A DNA stretch of 64,000 bases from Streptomyces aurantiogriseus (GTDB taxonomy: Bacteria > Actinomycetota > Actinomycetes > Streptomycetales > Streptomycetaceae). Positions within the stretch are counted from its first letter, which is position 1. Each line of letters opens with the position of its first letter. Below are positions 10,956-20,182 of the stretch, piece by piece. The position numbers and the translations under genes are program-made. The DNA lies in the NCBI RefSeq assembly GCF_014649375.1, contig NZ_BMSX01000024.1, positions 62,001-126,000 on the forward strand. Reading direction: 5' to 3'. The notes under the pieces are model-generated. The model was not told where the DNA came from. It saw only the letters and a program-made list of their open reading frames with translations, and ran no database searches.

Positions 10956-11597
10956 CTAGATCCCCAACTCCTGTGCCAGTACGGCCGCTTGGACGCGGCT
11001 GCGCAGCTCCAGCTTGGCGAGGAGACGGCTGACGTGTGTCTTCACGGTGGCCTCGGCCATGTCGAGGCGCTCCGCGATCCCCGCGTTGGACAGCCCCTCG
11101 CCGAGACAGGCGAGGACCTCGCGCTCGCGCCGGGTCAGCGACTCCAGAACCGCCGGGTCGGCCTTCGGCTCCCGTGGCGGACGGGCCGCGAACTCCGCGA
11201 TGAGACGGCGGGTGACGGCCGGGGCGACGATGCCCTCGCCGCGGGCGACGGTCCGCACCGCCGCGAGGAGGTCCTTGGCCTCGGTGTTCTTGAGCAGGAA
11301 CCCGGCGGCCCCCGCGCGCAGCGCCCCGAACACGTACTCGTCGAGGTCGAAGGTGGTCAGCACGAGGACGTCCGCGAGCCCTTCGTCGACCACCTTCCGG
11401 GTCGCCGACACCCCGTCCAGGCGCGGCATCTGCACGTCCATCAGCACCAGGTCCGGGCGCAGCTCCCGGGCCAGCGCCACCGCCTGCTCCCCGTCCGCCG
11501 CCTCGCCGGCCACCTCGATGTCGGGTGCGCTGCGCAGGATCAGGACCAGGCCGGCACGGACGGCGGACTGGTCCTCGGCGACGAGGACGCGGATCAT
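10956..11597 (-). CDS. chiR: NarL/FixJ-type response regulator, probable ChiR
   Basis: This 213-residue response regulator has a receiver domain (1-120; phospho-acceptor Asp54 in LMDVQMPRLDG, switch Thr81-Thr82, Lys103 in FLLKN) and a LuxR/NarL helix-turn-helix (about 150-213, LTRREREVLACLGEGLSN and ATVKTHVSRLLAKL). Its ATG overlaps the stop of the upstream sensor kinase as ATGA, so the two are co-translated. The position directly before a chitinase gene and its direct repeats matches the ChiS/ChiR arrangement of S. coelicolor. That identity is inferred from synteny and architecture. No target sites beyond the chitinase repeats were sought. Confidence 0.85.
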   Translation of the reverse strand: MIRVLVAEDQSAVRAGLVLILRSAPDIEVAGEAADGEQAVALARELRPDLVLMDVQMPRLDGVSATRKVVDEGLADVLVLTTFDLDEYVFGALRAGAAGFLLKNTEAKDLLAAVRTVARGEGIVAPAVTRRLIAEFAARPPREPKADPAVLESLTRREREVLACLGEGLSNAGIAERLDMAEATVKTHVSRLLAKLELRSRVQAAVLAQELGI

Positions 11598-12832
11598 GCC
11601 GGTTCTCCTTCGGTCAGAGGCAGGGTGGCGCGTACGGTCCAGATCTTGCCGTCCGCCGAGGCCGGGTCCTCGACGGGACCGGCCTCGAAGCTGCCGCCCA
11701 GCAGCGCCGCCCGCTCCTGCATCCCGACGAGCCCGGCGCCCGAGCCGGGGGCGCCCGGCCCGTCCCGGTCGCCGTAGGGGCTCGTCACCTCGATGGTGAG
11801 GGAGCCGTCCTTCCCCCCTTGCCTCGAGGGCATGGGAGGTGCCCCCATGGCCAGGCGCACGGTGACACGGCCGGGGCAGGCGTGCTTGAGGGCGTTGGTG
11901 AGGGACTCCTGCACGATCCGGTACGCCGCGAGCTCGACCGGGACGGGGACCTGGTCGTGGCCGGCGTCGGGGGTGATGTCCAGGACGACGTCCAGGCCGT
12001 TGGCGCGGGCGCCTTCGACCAGCGCGGCCAGGCCGTCGAGGGTGGGGGCGGCGGCCGGCTCGCGGTCCCCGCTGCCGTCCCGCAGGATCCCGATCAGCCG
12101 CCGCATCTCGGCCAGTCCCTCCACACTGTTCTCCCGGATGACCGACAGGGCCTCCTTCGAGGTGTTCGGGTCGTCGAGGGACAGCGCGGCCGTGGAGTGG
12201 ATCGCGATGGCCGACAGATGGTTGGCGACCATGTCGTGCAACTCCCGGGCCATCCGGGCGCGTTCCGCGACGACCGCCTGGGTGCGGTCCATCTCGGCGA
12301 GCAGCGCGGTCTGTTCGGCGCGCAGCCGGGCCGCCTCGGCCACCTCGCGGTGGTTGCGGACGATCCAGCCGGTGATGGCCGGCATCAGCGCGACCAGGCC
12401 GACCACCACACCGATCAGCAGGGCTTCCGGCACCTGCCACACCGCGACGGGCACCACGGTGCCGACCACCGTGAGCAGCCCGGTGATCCAGGGGACGCGG
12501 CGGGCGGTGGCGGGCGGACCGTACACGACGGCCGCGTACACCAGGTCGGTGAACATCACGAGGGTCACCAGGTTGCCCTGGGTGAGGGTGTCCGCGGTCA
12601 GCGCGCCGGTGCCGACCATCAGGGCGGTGCGCGGCCAGGTGCGGCGCAGCGCCTCGCAGCCGGCCGTCACGGCCAGCGGCAGCAGGATGGGCCAGCGGCC
12701 GTCGAAGAGCACGATCGGCTCGTCGGCCGGGCGGGTGGCCAGGCCGACGCCCCACAGCAGCAGTCCACCCAGCAGCCCCGCCAGCGCGGCGCACACGTCG
12801 AAGCGGTGGGGGCGGGGCAGTCGTACGGCCAT
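11594..12832 (-). CDS. chiS: NarL-partner sensor histidine kinase, probable ChiS
   Basis: This 412-residue kinase has about five hydrophobic segments in residues 12-157, a short linker coiled coil, a HisKA_3 dimerisation domain with phospho-acceptor His199 in MARELHDMVANHLSAI, and a C-terminal ATPase domain (N box RIVQESLTNALKHA, glycine-rich GAGLVGMQERAALLGG). The compact periplasmic part suggests membrane-embedded sensing. The start ATG at 12832 gives MAVRLPRPHRF. The frame is open far upstream without family-like sequence. It is divergent from the membrane protein gene at 12985. Confidence 0.85.
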   Translation of the reverse strand: MAVRLPRPHRFDVCAALAGLLGGLLLWGVGLATRPADEPIVLFDGRWPILLPLAVTAGCEALRRTWPRTALMVGTGALTADTLTQGNLVTLVMFTDLVYAAVVYGPPATARRVPWITGLLTVVGTVVPVAVWQVPEALLIGVVVGLVALMPAITGWIVRNHREVAEAARLRAEQTALLAEMDRTQAVVAERARMARELHDMVANHLSAIAIHSTAALSLDDPNTSKEALSVIRENSVEGLAEMRRLIGILRDGSGDREPAAAPTLDGLAALVEGARANGLDVVLDITPDAGHDQVPVPVELAAYRIVQESLTNALKHACPGRVTVRLAMGAPPMPSRQGGKDGSLTIEVTSPYGDRDGPGAPGSGAGLVGMQERAALLGGSFEAGPVEDPASADGKIWTVRATLPLTEGEPA

Positions 12833-12984
12833 GTCTCCATCCAACACGGCGACCACGTTTCCCGCCTGATGCCCGGGAACGGTTCCGAACTGCATCTTTC
12901 GATGTACCGCGGGTTCGTCACCGCCGACGACGCATGCCGCCCGTCCCGCCGCCAGCCTTGAACGGTGAGCGAGAGGAGTGAACC

Positions 12985-13569
12985 GTGATCGTCTGGTTGA
13001 TCGTCGCCTGCGAGGTCGGCTTCTGGGTGCTGCTGGCGCTCGGCCTGGCCGTCCGCTACCTGCTGGAGTGGCGCCGTACGAGTGTCGTGCTGCTGCTCTG
13101 CGAGCCGGTGCTGGAGCTGGTCCTGTTCGCGGCGACGGCCGTGGATCTGAAGAACGGCGCCGAGCCCGGCTGGGAGCACGGCCTGGCGGCGCTGTACATC
13201 GGCTACACCGTGGCCTACGGCCGCTACACCATCCGCTGGCTCGACGGCCACGCCGCCCACCGCCTGGCCGGCGCCCCGCCCCCGCCGAAGCCGCCGCGGT
13301 ACGGCATGGCCCGGGCCCGGCACGAGGGCGGGCTGTGGCTGCGTACGGTCCTGGCGGCGGCGGTGGCCTGCGGACTTCTGCAGGCGGCGGTCTGGTACGT
13401 CGGTGACTCCGGTGACATCTCCTCCCTGCGGAGCTTCCAGTGGGCGGCGCTCCGGGCCGCCGGTGTTCACGGGCTGGTCGCGCTGACCTATGCGATCTGG
13501 CCGAAAAAGGGCCCCGCGGTGCACGACAGGGTGGGAGAACCGGCAGTCCGGGAGCGGGCCCCCCGCTAG
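12985..13569 (+). CDS. Integral membrane protein of unknown function
   Basis: This 194-residue protein has about five hydrophobic helices (residues about 2-24, 32-52, 65-78, 115-140, 150-170) and a cytoplasmic Pro-rich loop (GAPPPPKPPRYG). No enzymatic or transport motif is recognised. The GTG at 12985 has a strong GAGAGGAG site 5 nt upstream. It is divergent from the sensor kinase with a gap of about 150 nt, so the two could share a control region. It might be a membrane partner of the sensor, but nothing in the sequence proves that. Confidence 0.75.
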   Translation: MIVWLIVACEVGFWVLLALGLAVRYLLEWRRTSVVLLLCEPVLELVLFAATAVDLKNGAEPGWEHGLAALYIGYTVAYGRYTIRWLDGHAAHRLAGAPPPPKPPRYGMARARHEGGLWLRTVLAAAVACGLLQAAVWYVGDSGDISSLRSFQWAALRAAGVHGLVALTYAIWPKKGPAVHDRVGEPAVRERAPR

Positions 13570-13656
13570 CCAACGGAATGCCAAATTCCGGCAAACGTCC
13601 TGCATACTCCTCCTCCCGGCGATCTTGTTCGGGGTTCAACAGGGAGGGAGACGACG

Positions 13657-16600
13657 TTGTCGGCATCCATACGGGCCCAGCGAAGATCGCGGTGGGGTGG
13701 TCGGAAACGAGCCACGGCAGCCATGCTGGTGCTGGCCCTGACCGGCGGCTTCGCCGCGGTGGTCGAGCAGGGGGCGCAGGCGGACACCGGCACGGAACCG
13801 GCACCGGCCGCGCTGCCGGCGCGGGACCTCGGACCCGCCGAGGCCGCCGACGAGTCGGAGGCGCGGCTCCTCGCCCAGATGCAGGGCCGCCGGATCGAGA
13901 TCCTCTCGGAGCGCACCGCGACCGGCGGTGTCTGGGCCAACCCGGACGGGACGCTCACCGCGGAGGCGTACCCCGCCCCCGTCCGGGTGAAGGAGAACGG
14001 GACCTGGCACGCCATCGACACCACGCTGTCCGACACCGGCGCCAGCCTCACCCCGGAGGCGACCGCCACCGACGTCGACGTCTCGGACGGCGGTGACACC
14101 AGGCTCGCCACCGTGACCCACGGCAGCCGGTCCTTCGGGCTCGGCTGGCAGGAGCCGTTGCCCATCCCGGCCGTCGAGGGCGACACCGCCTCGTACGAGG
14201 TGGGACAGGCCGAGACCCTCACCGTCACCGCGCTGCCCGACGGCTTCGCCCAGAACGTCGTCCTGGCCGAGGCGCCCGCCGATCCGGTCACCTACCGGAT
14301 ACCGGTGCGGACCGCCGGACTGCGCCTGTCCCAGGCCGAGTCCGGGCACCTGCTGCTGAAGGACACCGCCGGCCGGCTCGTCGCCGAGGCACCCGCGCCG
14401 ATGATGTGGGACTCCAGCCGGAACCCGGCCTCGGGCGAACCGGAGCGGCAACTGCCCGTCGGCACCGAGATCGAGGAGGACGCGGAGGGACGGCAGACCC
14501 TGGTCCTCACCCCGGACCCGAAGTTCCTCGCGACCGCCCGCTATCCCGTCACCGTCGACCCGACGTCCACGCTCGCCGCGAGCACCGACACCTGGGTCGC
14601 CACCAACTACCCCGACTCGCAGGTCTCCTCGACCGAGCTGAAGTCCGGGACGTACGACGGCGGCACCACCAAGGCGCGCTCGTACCTGAAGTTCGACGTG
14701 GCGGACCTGGCCGGCAAGCACATCGTCGACACCAACCTGTCCCTCTACTCGACCTGGTCCTCCTCCTGCTCCACCGAGGGCTCCGGTACCCAGATCCGGC
14801 GTGTCACCTCCGCCTGGACCTCGTCGGCCGTCACCTGGGGCGAGCAGCCCTCGACCACCACCACCGGCGCGGTGACCAGCACGGTCGCCAAGGGCTACTC
14901 CAGCGACTGCCCGGCCGGCACCGTGAACTTCGACGTCGACGCCATCGTCCAGGCCTGGGCCGACGGCGAGGACAACCACGGTGTCCAGGTGCGCGGCGTC
15001 GACGAGACCGACTCGCTGACCTGGCGGCGCTACCGCTCGGCCAACCACGTCTCCGGCGAGGACGCGGACACCGAGCCGCACCTCAGCGTCACCTACGACG
15101 CCTACCCGGGCACCGCCGCGCCGTTCCTGCCGGTCAGCGGCACCGCGACGGCCGACGCCACGCCGACGCTGCGGGCCCGCGCCACCGACGCCGACCTCGA
15201 CGAGCTGCGCTACACCTTCGAGGTCTGGGACGCCGACCTGACCACCCGCCGGACCACCGGCACCACGGCCTATCTGTCGCCGGCCTCCATCGCGAGCTGG
15301 GCCTCGCCGACCCTGCCCTCCGGCGTGTACAAGTGGCGGGCCAGGGCCTACGACGGTGTCAACTGGTCCAAGGCGTGGTCGAGCTGGCGCACCCTCACCG
15401 TCGACCCGAGCGCGCCCACCGCCCCGGTGATCGCGAGCACCACCCACGCCTCCCCGGACTCCTGGTACGGGGCCAACGACTTCACCGGCACCCTGAGCGC
15501 GAGCGACACCAGCGCCATCACCGGATACGCCGTCAAGATCGACCAGAGTCCGCTGACCCCCGCGGGCACCGAGGTCACCCAGACCTCCACCACCGTCTCG
15601 GCGGCCGACCGCGCGGACGGCACCTGGTACGTGCACGCCGCCGCCCGCAACGCGGCCGGACTGTGGTCGACCACCCGGCACTTCACGTTCCACGTGGACA
15701 CCACCCTGCCCGGCGCACCCGCCGTCAGCTCCTCCACCCACCCGCTCACCTCGGCCGTCTACGCGAGCCGTACCGCGGACTTCTCGTGGACCCCGCCCAC
15801 CGACAACTCCGGCGTCGCCGGATACGCGGTGAGCGTCGACCAGAGCGCTGGCACCGTGCCCGCCACCACCGGCACCGTCCAGACGGGCACCACGTTCCGC
15901 GCGGCCGTCGCCTCCGACGGCACCTGGTACCTCCACGTGCGCGCCAAGGACCGGGCCGGCAACTGGTCGGCGACCGCCGCCCACTTCGCGTTCCAGGTCG
16001 ACGCCGGTCTGGCGCTGCGGCCCACGATCACCTCGACCAGCCACCCGGACCAGTCCGGCGCCTACCGGAGCACGGCCTTCTCGGCCGCCTGGCAGACCGC
16101 CGGGACCGCGGCCGGATACAGCTACACGGTCGACGCCTCCGCCGCCACCGTCCCCGACACCGTGAGCGACGGCACTGCGGCCTCGTACTCCGTCACCAAG
16201 GGCGAGGGCACCTGGTACCTGCACGTCCGGGCGGTCGACTCGGCCGGGACCTGGGGTCCCGCGGCGCACTACCGGTTCACCGTCGACACCGTGGCCCCCG
16301 CGGCCCCCGGTGTCAGCTCGCCGGACTTCCCCGGTGACGGCTGGGCCGGTGACGCGGGGGACACCGGCACCTTCAAGCTGACGTCCGGCGACGCCGGGCT
16401 GAGCGCCCTGCGCCACCGGCTCGACGGAGGTGCCGAGACCACCGTCGCCGCCGCCGGAGCGGCCACCACCGTGCAGGTGACCGTCCCGGACGAGGGCAGT
16501 CACCACCTGACCGTGGTCGCCGTCGACAAGGCGGGCAACGCCTCCGCTGCCACCACGTACACCTTCCACGTCGGCACGGCCGGCCTCGTCTCCCCGCTGC

Positions 16601-18276
16601 CCGGCGAGGACGTCGGCCACCAGGTGCCGCTGGCGGCCGCCGGACCCGCCGACCTGACCGGCGCCACCTTCCAGTACCGCCGCGCGGACACCGAGGCCTG
16701 GACCGACATCCCGGCCGCCCAGGTGACGGGCGCCTCCGGTACGGCCGTGACCTGGCCCGTCGCCATCAGCGGCGGCACGCTGTCCGGCCTGGTCTGGGAC
16801 ACCGGCACGCTCGCCACCGACGGGGACCTCCAGCTGCGGGTCCGCTTCGAGGGCGAGGACAGCCCGGCCCCCTCGGAGCCGGTCGGGGTCGTCCTCAACC
16901 GGGTCGACGTGCTCACCCAGCCGGTCGCCCTCGACGCCCTCGCCGAGCCGGACACCGCCGAGTCCTACGCCCTGGAGACCGCCGAGGCACGCGCCGAGGC
17001 CGACCCGGACGTCTTCGCGCCGCCGTACCTCGACGGCGACACCGGCAGGATCGTGGCGCCGGTCACCGACAGCGCCGCGAAGACCGACGCCACCGCCGCC
17101 ATCACGCTCACCGACATCCCCGTGGACCAGGGCAGCGACGACGGCAGCGCCGAGGGCGACCCGGACACCGACGTGGCCGCCCCGACCGGCGAGGACGGCG
17201 TGGCCGACCCGGTGGCCACCCAGGACACCACGATCACCCCCGTGACCGAGGAGGTCGACCACAGCCAGGCCGAACTGGAGTCCATCACCGACGAGGTGCT
17301 GCTGCTCACCGACGACGAGGTGCCCGGCGCCTCGCAGTTGGTCACCGCCGCCGTCGACGCGGAGAACAATCGTGTCGTCGTCGAGGTCCCCGCGGGCAAC
17401 GACGCGGTCGCCGACGCGCTGGGCAAGCGCTACGGCAGCGACACCGTCGCGGTGCGGGTCGCCCCCGAGGTCGCGGCCCTGCGGAACTCGGCCGGCCGCT
17501 ACAGTGACGCCACCCCCTACAAGGGCGGAGCGGCCTACGAACCGGTGCGGGTCTCCTCCAACGGCAGCCTGAGCGACGGCTGGCGGTGCACCACCGCGTT
17601 CCCCTGGACCCACCAGGGCAAGCCCTACATGCTCAGCGCGGGCCACTGCACCACCGGCAACGGCTACATGAACAGCTGGAACCCCGAACTCACCTTCGCC
17701 TACGTCGCGTACGACAACTGGAACAACAGCAAGGGATCGGTGAAGGTGGCCGGCAAGTCGTACTACTCGGGCGACCTGGTGACGGGCGAGGTGCTGGAGA
17801 ACAAGTACAACGTCTCGGCGCGCATCTACAAGGGCGGTCCCAACGGCACCTCCACCCGCCGCATCCAGGACCGCTGGACCACGCGCTCCAAGGTGGGGCA
17901 GAAGTTCTGCTCCGGCGGCTCGACCACCGGCGAGGTCTGCAACTGGAAGGTCACCAGCGGCAAGCTGACCCTCGAGTACAGCGACGGAACGATCATCAAG
18001 AACGCCACCCGCGCCAAGAAGAGCTCCGGAACCTGCAACTACCCCGGTGACTCCGGCGGGCCCGTCTACACCGTCCTCAGCAACGGCCACATCTACGCCA
18101 AGGGCGTCATCTCCGGCGGACTCTGCTCCGGCTGGGGCATCGGTTCCGACGGGGACGACGACGGGTGGAACGACGACAAGGACTGCTCCGATGCCACCGA
18201 CTACGACTGCGCGATCATCTTCACCGACATCAAGCTGGCCGAGGACGCGCTGCCCGGTGTGGTGAAGAAGTGGTGA
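13657..18276 (+). CDS. Large secreted multidomain protein with C-terminal trypsin-like domain
   Basis: This 1539-residue exported protein starts at TTG 13657, with AGGGAGGG 8 nt upstream. A signal peptide covers about residues 1-43. Residues about 297-478 form a DNRLRE-type carbohydrate-associated module (STDTWVATNYPDSQ to LTWRRYRS). Residues about 480-970 hold four or five Ig/Fn3-like repeats, three with the motif GTWYLHVRA. An acidic Thr/Asp linker follows (about 1090-1250). The C-terminal S1 peptidase domain (about 1307-1539) has His1330 in SAGHC and Ser1466 in GDSGGP. The strand that normally supplies the catalytic Asp reads YNVSARIY, with Asn1385. The activity is therefore uncertain. The stop overlaps the next gene by 4 nt. 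Confidence 0.87.
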   Translation: MSASIRAQRRSRWGGRKRATAAMLVLALTGGFAAVVEQGAQADTGTEPAPAALPARDLGPAEAADESEARLLAQMQGRRIEILSERTATGGVWANPDGTLTAEAYPAPVRVKENGTWHAIDTTLSDTGASLTPEATATDVDVSDGGDTRLATVTHGSRSFGLGWQEPLPIPAVEGDTASYEVGQAETLTVTALPDGFAQNVVLAEAPADPVTYRIPVRTAGLRLSQAESGHLLLKDTAGRLVAEAPAPMMWDSSRNPASGEPERQLPVGTEIEEDAEGRQTLVLTPDPKFLATARYPVTVDPTSTLAASTDTWVATNYPDSQVSSTELKSGTYDGGTTKARSYLKFDVADLAGKHIVDTNLSLYSTWSSSCSTEGSGTQIRRVTSAWTSSAVTWGEQPSTTTTGAVTSTVAKGYSSDCPAGTVNFDVDAIVQAWADGEDNHGVQVRGVDETDSLTWRRYRSANHVSGEDADTEPHLSVTYDAYPGTAAPFLPVSGTATADATPTLRARATDADLDELRYTFEVWDADLTTRRTTGTTAYLSPASIASWASPTLPSGVYKWRARAYDGVNWSKAWSSWRTLTVDPSAPTAPVIASTTHASPDSWYGANDFTGTLSASDTSAITGYAVKIDQSPLTPAGTEVTQTSTTVSAADRADGTWYVHAAARNAAGLWSTTRHFTFHVDTTLPGAPAVSSSTHPLTSAVYASRTADFSWTPPTDNSGVAGYAVSVDQSAGTVPATTGTVQTGTTFRAAVASDGTWYLHVRAKDRAGNWSATAAHFAFQVDAGLALRPTITSTSHPDQSGAYRSTAFSAAWQTAGTAAGYSYTVDASAATVPDTVSDGTAASYSVTKGEGTWYLHVRAVDSAGTWGPAAHYRFTVDTVAPAAPGVSSPDFPGDGWAGDAGDTGTFKLTSGDAGLSALRHRLDGGAETTVAAAGAATTVQVTVPDEGSHHLTVVAVDKAGNASAATTYTFHVGTAGLVSPLPGEDVGHQVPLAAAGPADLTGATFQYRRADTEAWTDIPAAQVTGASGTAVTWPVAISGGTLSGLVWDTGTLATDGDLQLRVRFEGEDSPAPSEPVGVVLNRVDVLTQPVALDALAEPDTAESYALETAEARAEADPDVFAPPYLDGDTGRIVAPVTDSAAKTDATAAITLTDIPVDQGSDDGSAEGDPDTDVAAPTGEDGVADPVATQDTTITPVTEEVDHSQAELESITDEVLLLTDDEVPGASQLVTAAVDAENNRVVVEVPAGNDAVADALGKRYGSDTVAVRVAPEVAALRNSAGRYSDATPYKGGAAYEPVRVSSNGSLSDGWRCTTAFPWTHQGKPYMLSAGHCTTGNGYMNSWNPELTFAYVAYDNWNNSKGSVKVAGKSYYSGDLVTGEVLENKYNVSARIYKGGPNGTSTRRIQDRWTTRSKVGQKFCSGGSTTGEVCNWKVTSGKLTLEYSDGTIIKNATRAKKSSGTCNYPGDSGGPVYTVLSNGHIYAKGVISGGLCSGWGIGSDGDDDGWNDDKDCSDATDYDCAIIFTDIKLAEDALPGVVKKW

Positions 18277-18692
18277 GCAGGGTCGTGCGGTGCGCCGGGG
18301 CCGCGCTCGCGGCCCTGGGCACGCTGACCGCGTGCGGCGGGCCGGCCGAGCCGTGCGAACTGCTCGACCTCGTCCCGGAGGTCGCCGTCACCTGGCAGGC
18401 CGACGCCCTGCCCTACGGTGCGGACGCCACGTACCGGTTGTGCGTCGCGACCCACTGCGCGAGCGGTGCGCCGCTGGTGTACAAGGACCTGGTCCGGGTC
18501 AAGGTGCGCCTGCCCGAGGGCTTCGACGAACGGAAACCGACGGTGACCCTGAAGCTCTCCGGCGGTCGGGGAGCGAAGGAGCTGACGGCCTCCCGCACGA
18601 TCACCCTGCGGCAGACGAAGGAAGGCTGCGACCAGGCGCTGACCGGTTCGCTGCAGCTCACCGCGGACGGTGAACTGAAGGAAGCCGACTGA
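18273..18692 (+). CDS. Small lipoprotein coupled to the secreted protease-like protein
   Basis: The product is 139 residues with a lipoprotein signal: VVRCAGAALAALGTLTACGG, where LTAC is a lipobox and the Cys would be lipid-modified. The rest is a beta-rich domain with four further Cys (EPCELLD, LCVATHCAS, KEGCDQ), likely forming disulphides. No family was recognised. The GTG at 18273 overlaps the upstream stop as GTGA, so the two proteins are made together. A role as a membrane-anchored partner or inhibitor of the large protein is inferred. Confidence 0.75.
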   Translation: MSRVVRCAGAALAALGTLTACGGPAEPCELLDLVPEVAVTWQADALPYGADATYRLCVATHCASGAPLVYKDLVRVKVRLPEGFDERKPTVTLKLSGGRGAKELTASRTITLRQTKEGCDQALTGSLQLTADGELKEAD

Positions 18693-18744
18693 GCCGTGCC
18701 GGGCGGGGACACCACACCCGCCCGGCACACAGCACGCCCACGCC

Positions 18745-18816
18745 TGTCCTCAGCGTTCCCCGCCCGGCACCCACAGGACATCGCCCACGGCCTTGTTGGC
18801 AGTCCGGGCCAGAATG
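18745..18816. repeat. 72-bp direct repeat, outer copy of the adenosyltransferase 3' end
   Basis: This block is identical base for base to 18862-18933. The second copy contains the last codons of the cobalamin adenosyltransferase gene, including its stop. The first copy therefore is a detached duplicate of the gene's 3' end lying downstream of it. The offset is 117 bp. Confidence 0.9.
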
Positions 18817-18824
18817 CTGCATGT

Positions 18825-18843
18825 TCCGGGGGCAACCCCCGGA
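18825..18843 (-). terminator. GC hairpin between the two 72-bp repeats
   Basis: TCCGGGGG at 18825-18832 pairs with CCCCCGGA at 18836-18843 around a CAA loop, followed by CCCCCGG. It lies downstream of the adenosyltransferase stop and between the repeat copies. It can serve as a terminator. It also matches the dispersed hairpin-plus-ACCCCC element seen near 3588 and 49471. Confidence 0.55.
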
Positions 18844-18861
18844 CCCCCGGCCGTGGGTGGG

Positions 18862-18933
18862 TGTCCTCAGCGTTCCCCGCCCGGCACCCACAGGACATCG
18901 CCCACGGCCTTGTTGGCAGTCCGGGCCAGAATG
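18862..18933. repeat. 72-bp direct repeat, inner copy
   Basis: This is the copy that is part of the adenosyltransferase gene (codons for ILARTANKAVGDVLWVPGGER and the stop) plus a few bases downstream. It is a perfect match to 18745-18816. Confidence 0.9.
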
Positions 18934-19439
18934 AACAGCAGGTCCGACAGTCGGTTGAGGTAGGTCGCCGTCAGGGGGTTCATCACCTCGCCGTGGACCT
19001 CCAGGGCGGCCCAGGTGGAGCGCTCGGCGCGCCGGACCACCGTGCAGGCCTGGTGCAGCAGGGCCGCGCCGGGGGTGCCGCCGGGGAGGATGAAGGAGCG
19101 CAGCTTCTCCAGCTCCGCGTTGAAGCGGTCGCAGTCGGCCTCCAGCCTGTCGACGTAGAACTGCTCCACCCGCAACGGCGGGAACTCCGGTTTCTCCACC
19201 ACGGGCGTCGACAGGTCCGCGCCCACGTCGAACAGGTCGTTCTGCACGCGGGTGAGCACCTTGACGATCTCCTCGTCGAGCCCGCCCAGCGCGATCGCCG
19301 TACCGATGACCGCGTTCGCCTCGTTCGCGTCCGCGTACGCGGCGATCCGCAGGTCGGTCTTGGCGACCCGGCTCATGTCGCCGAGGGCCGTGGTGCCCTG
19401 GTCGCCGGTCCTGGTGTAGATGCGCGTCAGATTGACCAT
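18867..19439 (-). CDS. Cob(I)alamin adenosyltransferase, PduO type
   Basis: This 190-residue enzyme transfers the adenosyl group of ATP to cob(I)alamin, giving coenzyme B12. The ATP-binding N-terminus TRTGDQGTTALGD, the AYADANEANAVIG segment and the active-site helix NRLSDLLFILARTANK are typical. The first is the PduO-family P-loop-like motif. Length is standard. It would supply cofactor to the isobutyryl-CoA mutase encoded at 47707 and to other B12 enzymes. Actinobacteria often keep this gene near atpC, as here. The start ATG at 19439 gives MVNLTRIYTRTG. The 3' end is duplicated downstream. Confidence 0.92.
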   Translation of the reverse strand: MVNLTRIYTRTGDQGTTALGDMSRVAKTDLRIAAYADANEANAVIGTAIALGGLDEEIVKVLTRVQNDLFDVGADLSTPVVEKPEFPPLRVEQFYVDRLEADCDRFNAELEKLRSFILPGGTPGAALLHQACTVVRRAERSTWAALEVHGEVMNPLTATYLNRLSDLLFILARTANKAVGDVLWVPGGER

Positions 19440-19858
19440 GCGGCCAATCTAGACCGTCCTTCCGGATCCGTTCCGTTCCCTTCGTCACTGCTGGTCAGTG
19501 CGGGGCCAATCGGTATGAATCGGACAGGAGTTGGCGACGTGATCGGCGTCTCACGCCCTGAGACGTGAAACGCGTTACTAACCGGTCACACAGCGCCTCA
19601 CGCCCGCTAGTGTCCGGCCGAGAGCCGTGGGGAGGGCAGCCGATGCGCCGGATGGCTGATGCCGGTGAGATCGGATGCGCGAGCGGGCAGGGCTTCCACA
19701 AGCGCTGAAACCGCACAGGCCCCACCGGCCTCACCCCTGCGGGTGAATTCGGTATCGGTTCGCTCACAGACGGCAACCTCCGGCCGCTTCACGCAGTCAG
19801 AGGAGGCAACACCGGACATCACACCGCGGAGCACCAGACGCACGCTTAGGGGAGCGCT
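19440..19858. other. Intergenic region before the STAS gene
   Basis: This 419-nt divergent gap holds a 7-bp inverted repeat CGTCTCA-N5-TGAGACG (19547-19565) and a possible 21-codon frame at 19643-19708. No promoter was assigned with confidence. It should carry start signals for both the adenosyltransferase and the STAS gene. Confidence 0.5.
19643..19708 (+). CDS. Possible 21-residue leader peptide
   Basis: A short frame beginning MRRMADAGEIG has a good ribosome-binding motif (GGGAGGG at about 19630-19636) 6 nt before its ATG and ends 150 nt before the STAS gene. No homology was recognised. It could be chance. Confidence 0.2.
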   Translation: MRRMADAGEIGCASGQGFHKR

Positions 19859-20182
19859 ATGTACATCAGGGGCGACCACGTCGAGCTGGTCGTCGGGGGC
19901 CGCCTCGACGTCCGCAGCGCGGCGGACGCCCGTACGGTCCTGCACACGGCGGTGGACGACGGCGTCGGCGACCTGGTGCTCGACCTGTCCGAGCTGGACT
20001 CCTGGGACGCCACCGGACTCGGCGTCATCATGGGCGTCCACCGCCGGGCCGGCCGCTGCGGCCGCCGCCTCGTCCTGCGCGGCGTACCGCCCCAGATGCA
20101 GCGCCTGCTGGTGGCCACCCGGCTGCACCGGATCCTCGCCATCGAGGGCGGTATCCGTGTGGAGTCGCTGCCCGGAGTGTGA
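19859..20182 (+). CDS. STAS-domain anti-sigma factor antagonist
   Basis: This 107-residue single STAS domain resembles SpoIIAA/RsbV proteins, which free sigma factors by binding anti-sigma kinases when unphosphorylated. The phosphorylation loop reads SWDATGLGVIMG. The usual acceptor is a Ser or Thr before Gly, here Thr52. The usual D-S-S/T-G is D-A-T-G. A GGGGAG site lies before the ATG. No partner kinase is encoded next to it. The following gene encodes a P-loop membrane protein, which could be functionally linked, but this is only inferred. Confidence 0.85.
   Translation: MYIRGDHVELVVGGRLDVRSAADARTVLHTAVDDGVGDLVLDLSELDSWDATGLGVIMGVHRRAGRCGRRLVLRGVPPQMQRLLVATRLHRILAIEGGIRVESLPGV

Noticed and set aside
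13636..18090. Very long open frame on the minus strand opposite the large secreted protein gene
   Set aside because: It is rich in Gly, Val, Arg and Asp without motifs, has no ribosome-binding site, and mirrors the codon bias of the real plus-strand gene with its signal peptide and domains.
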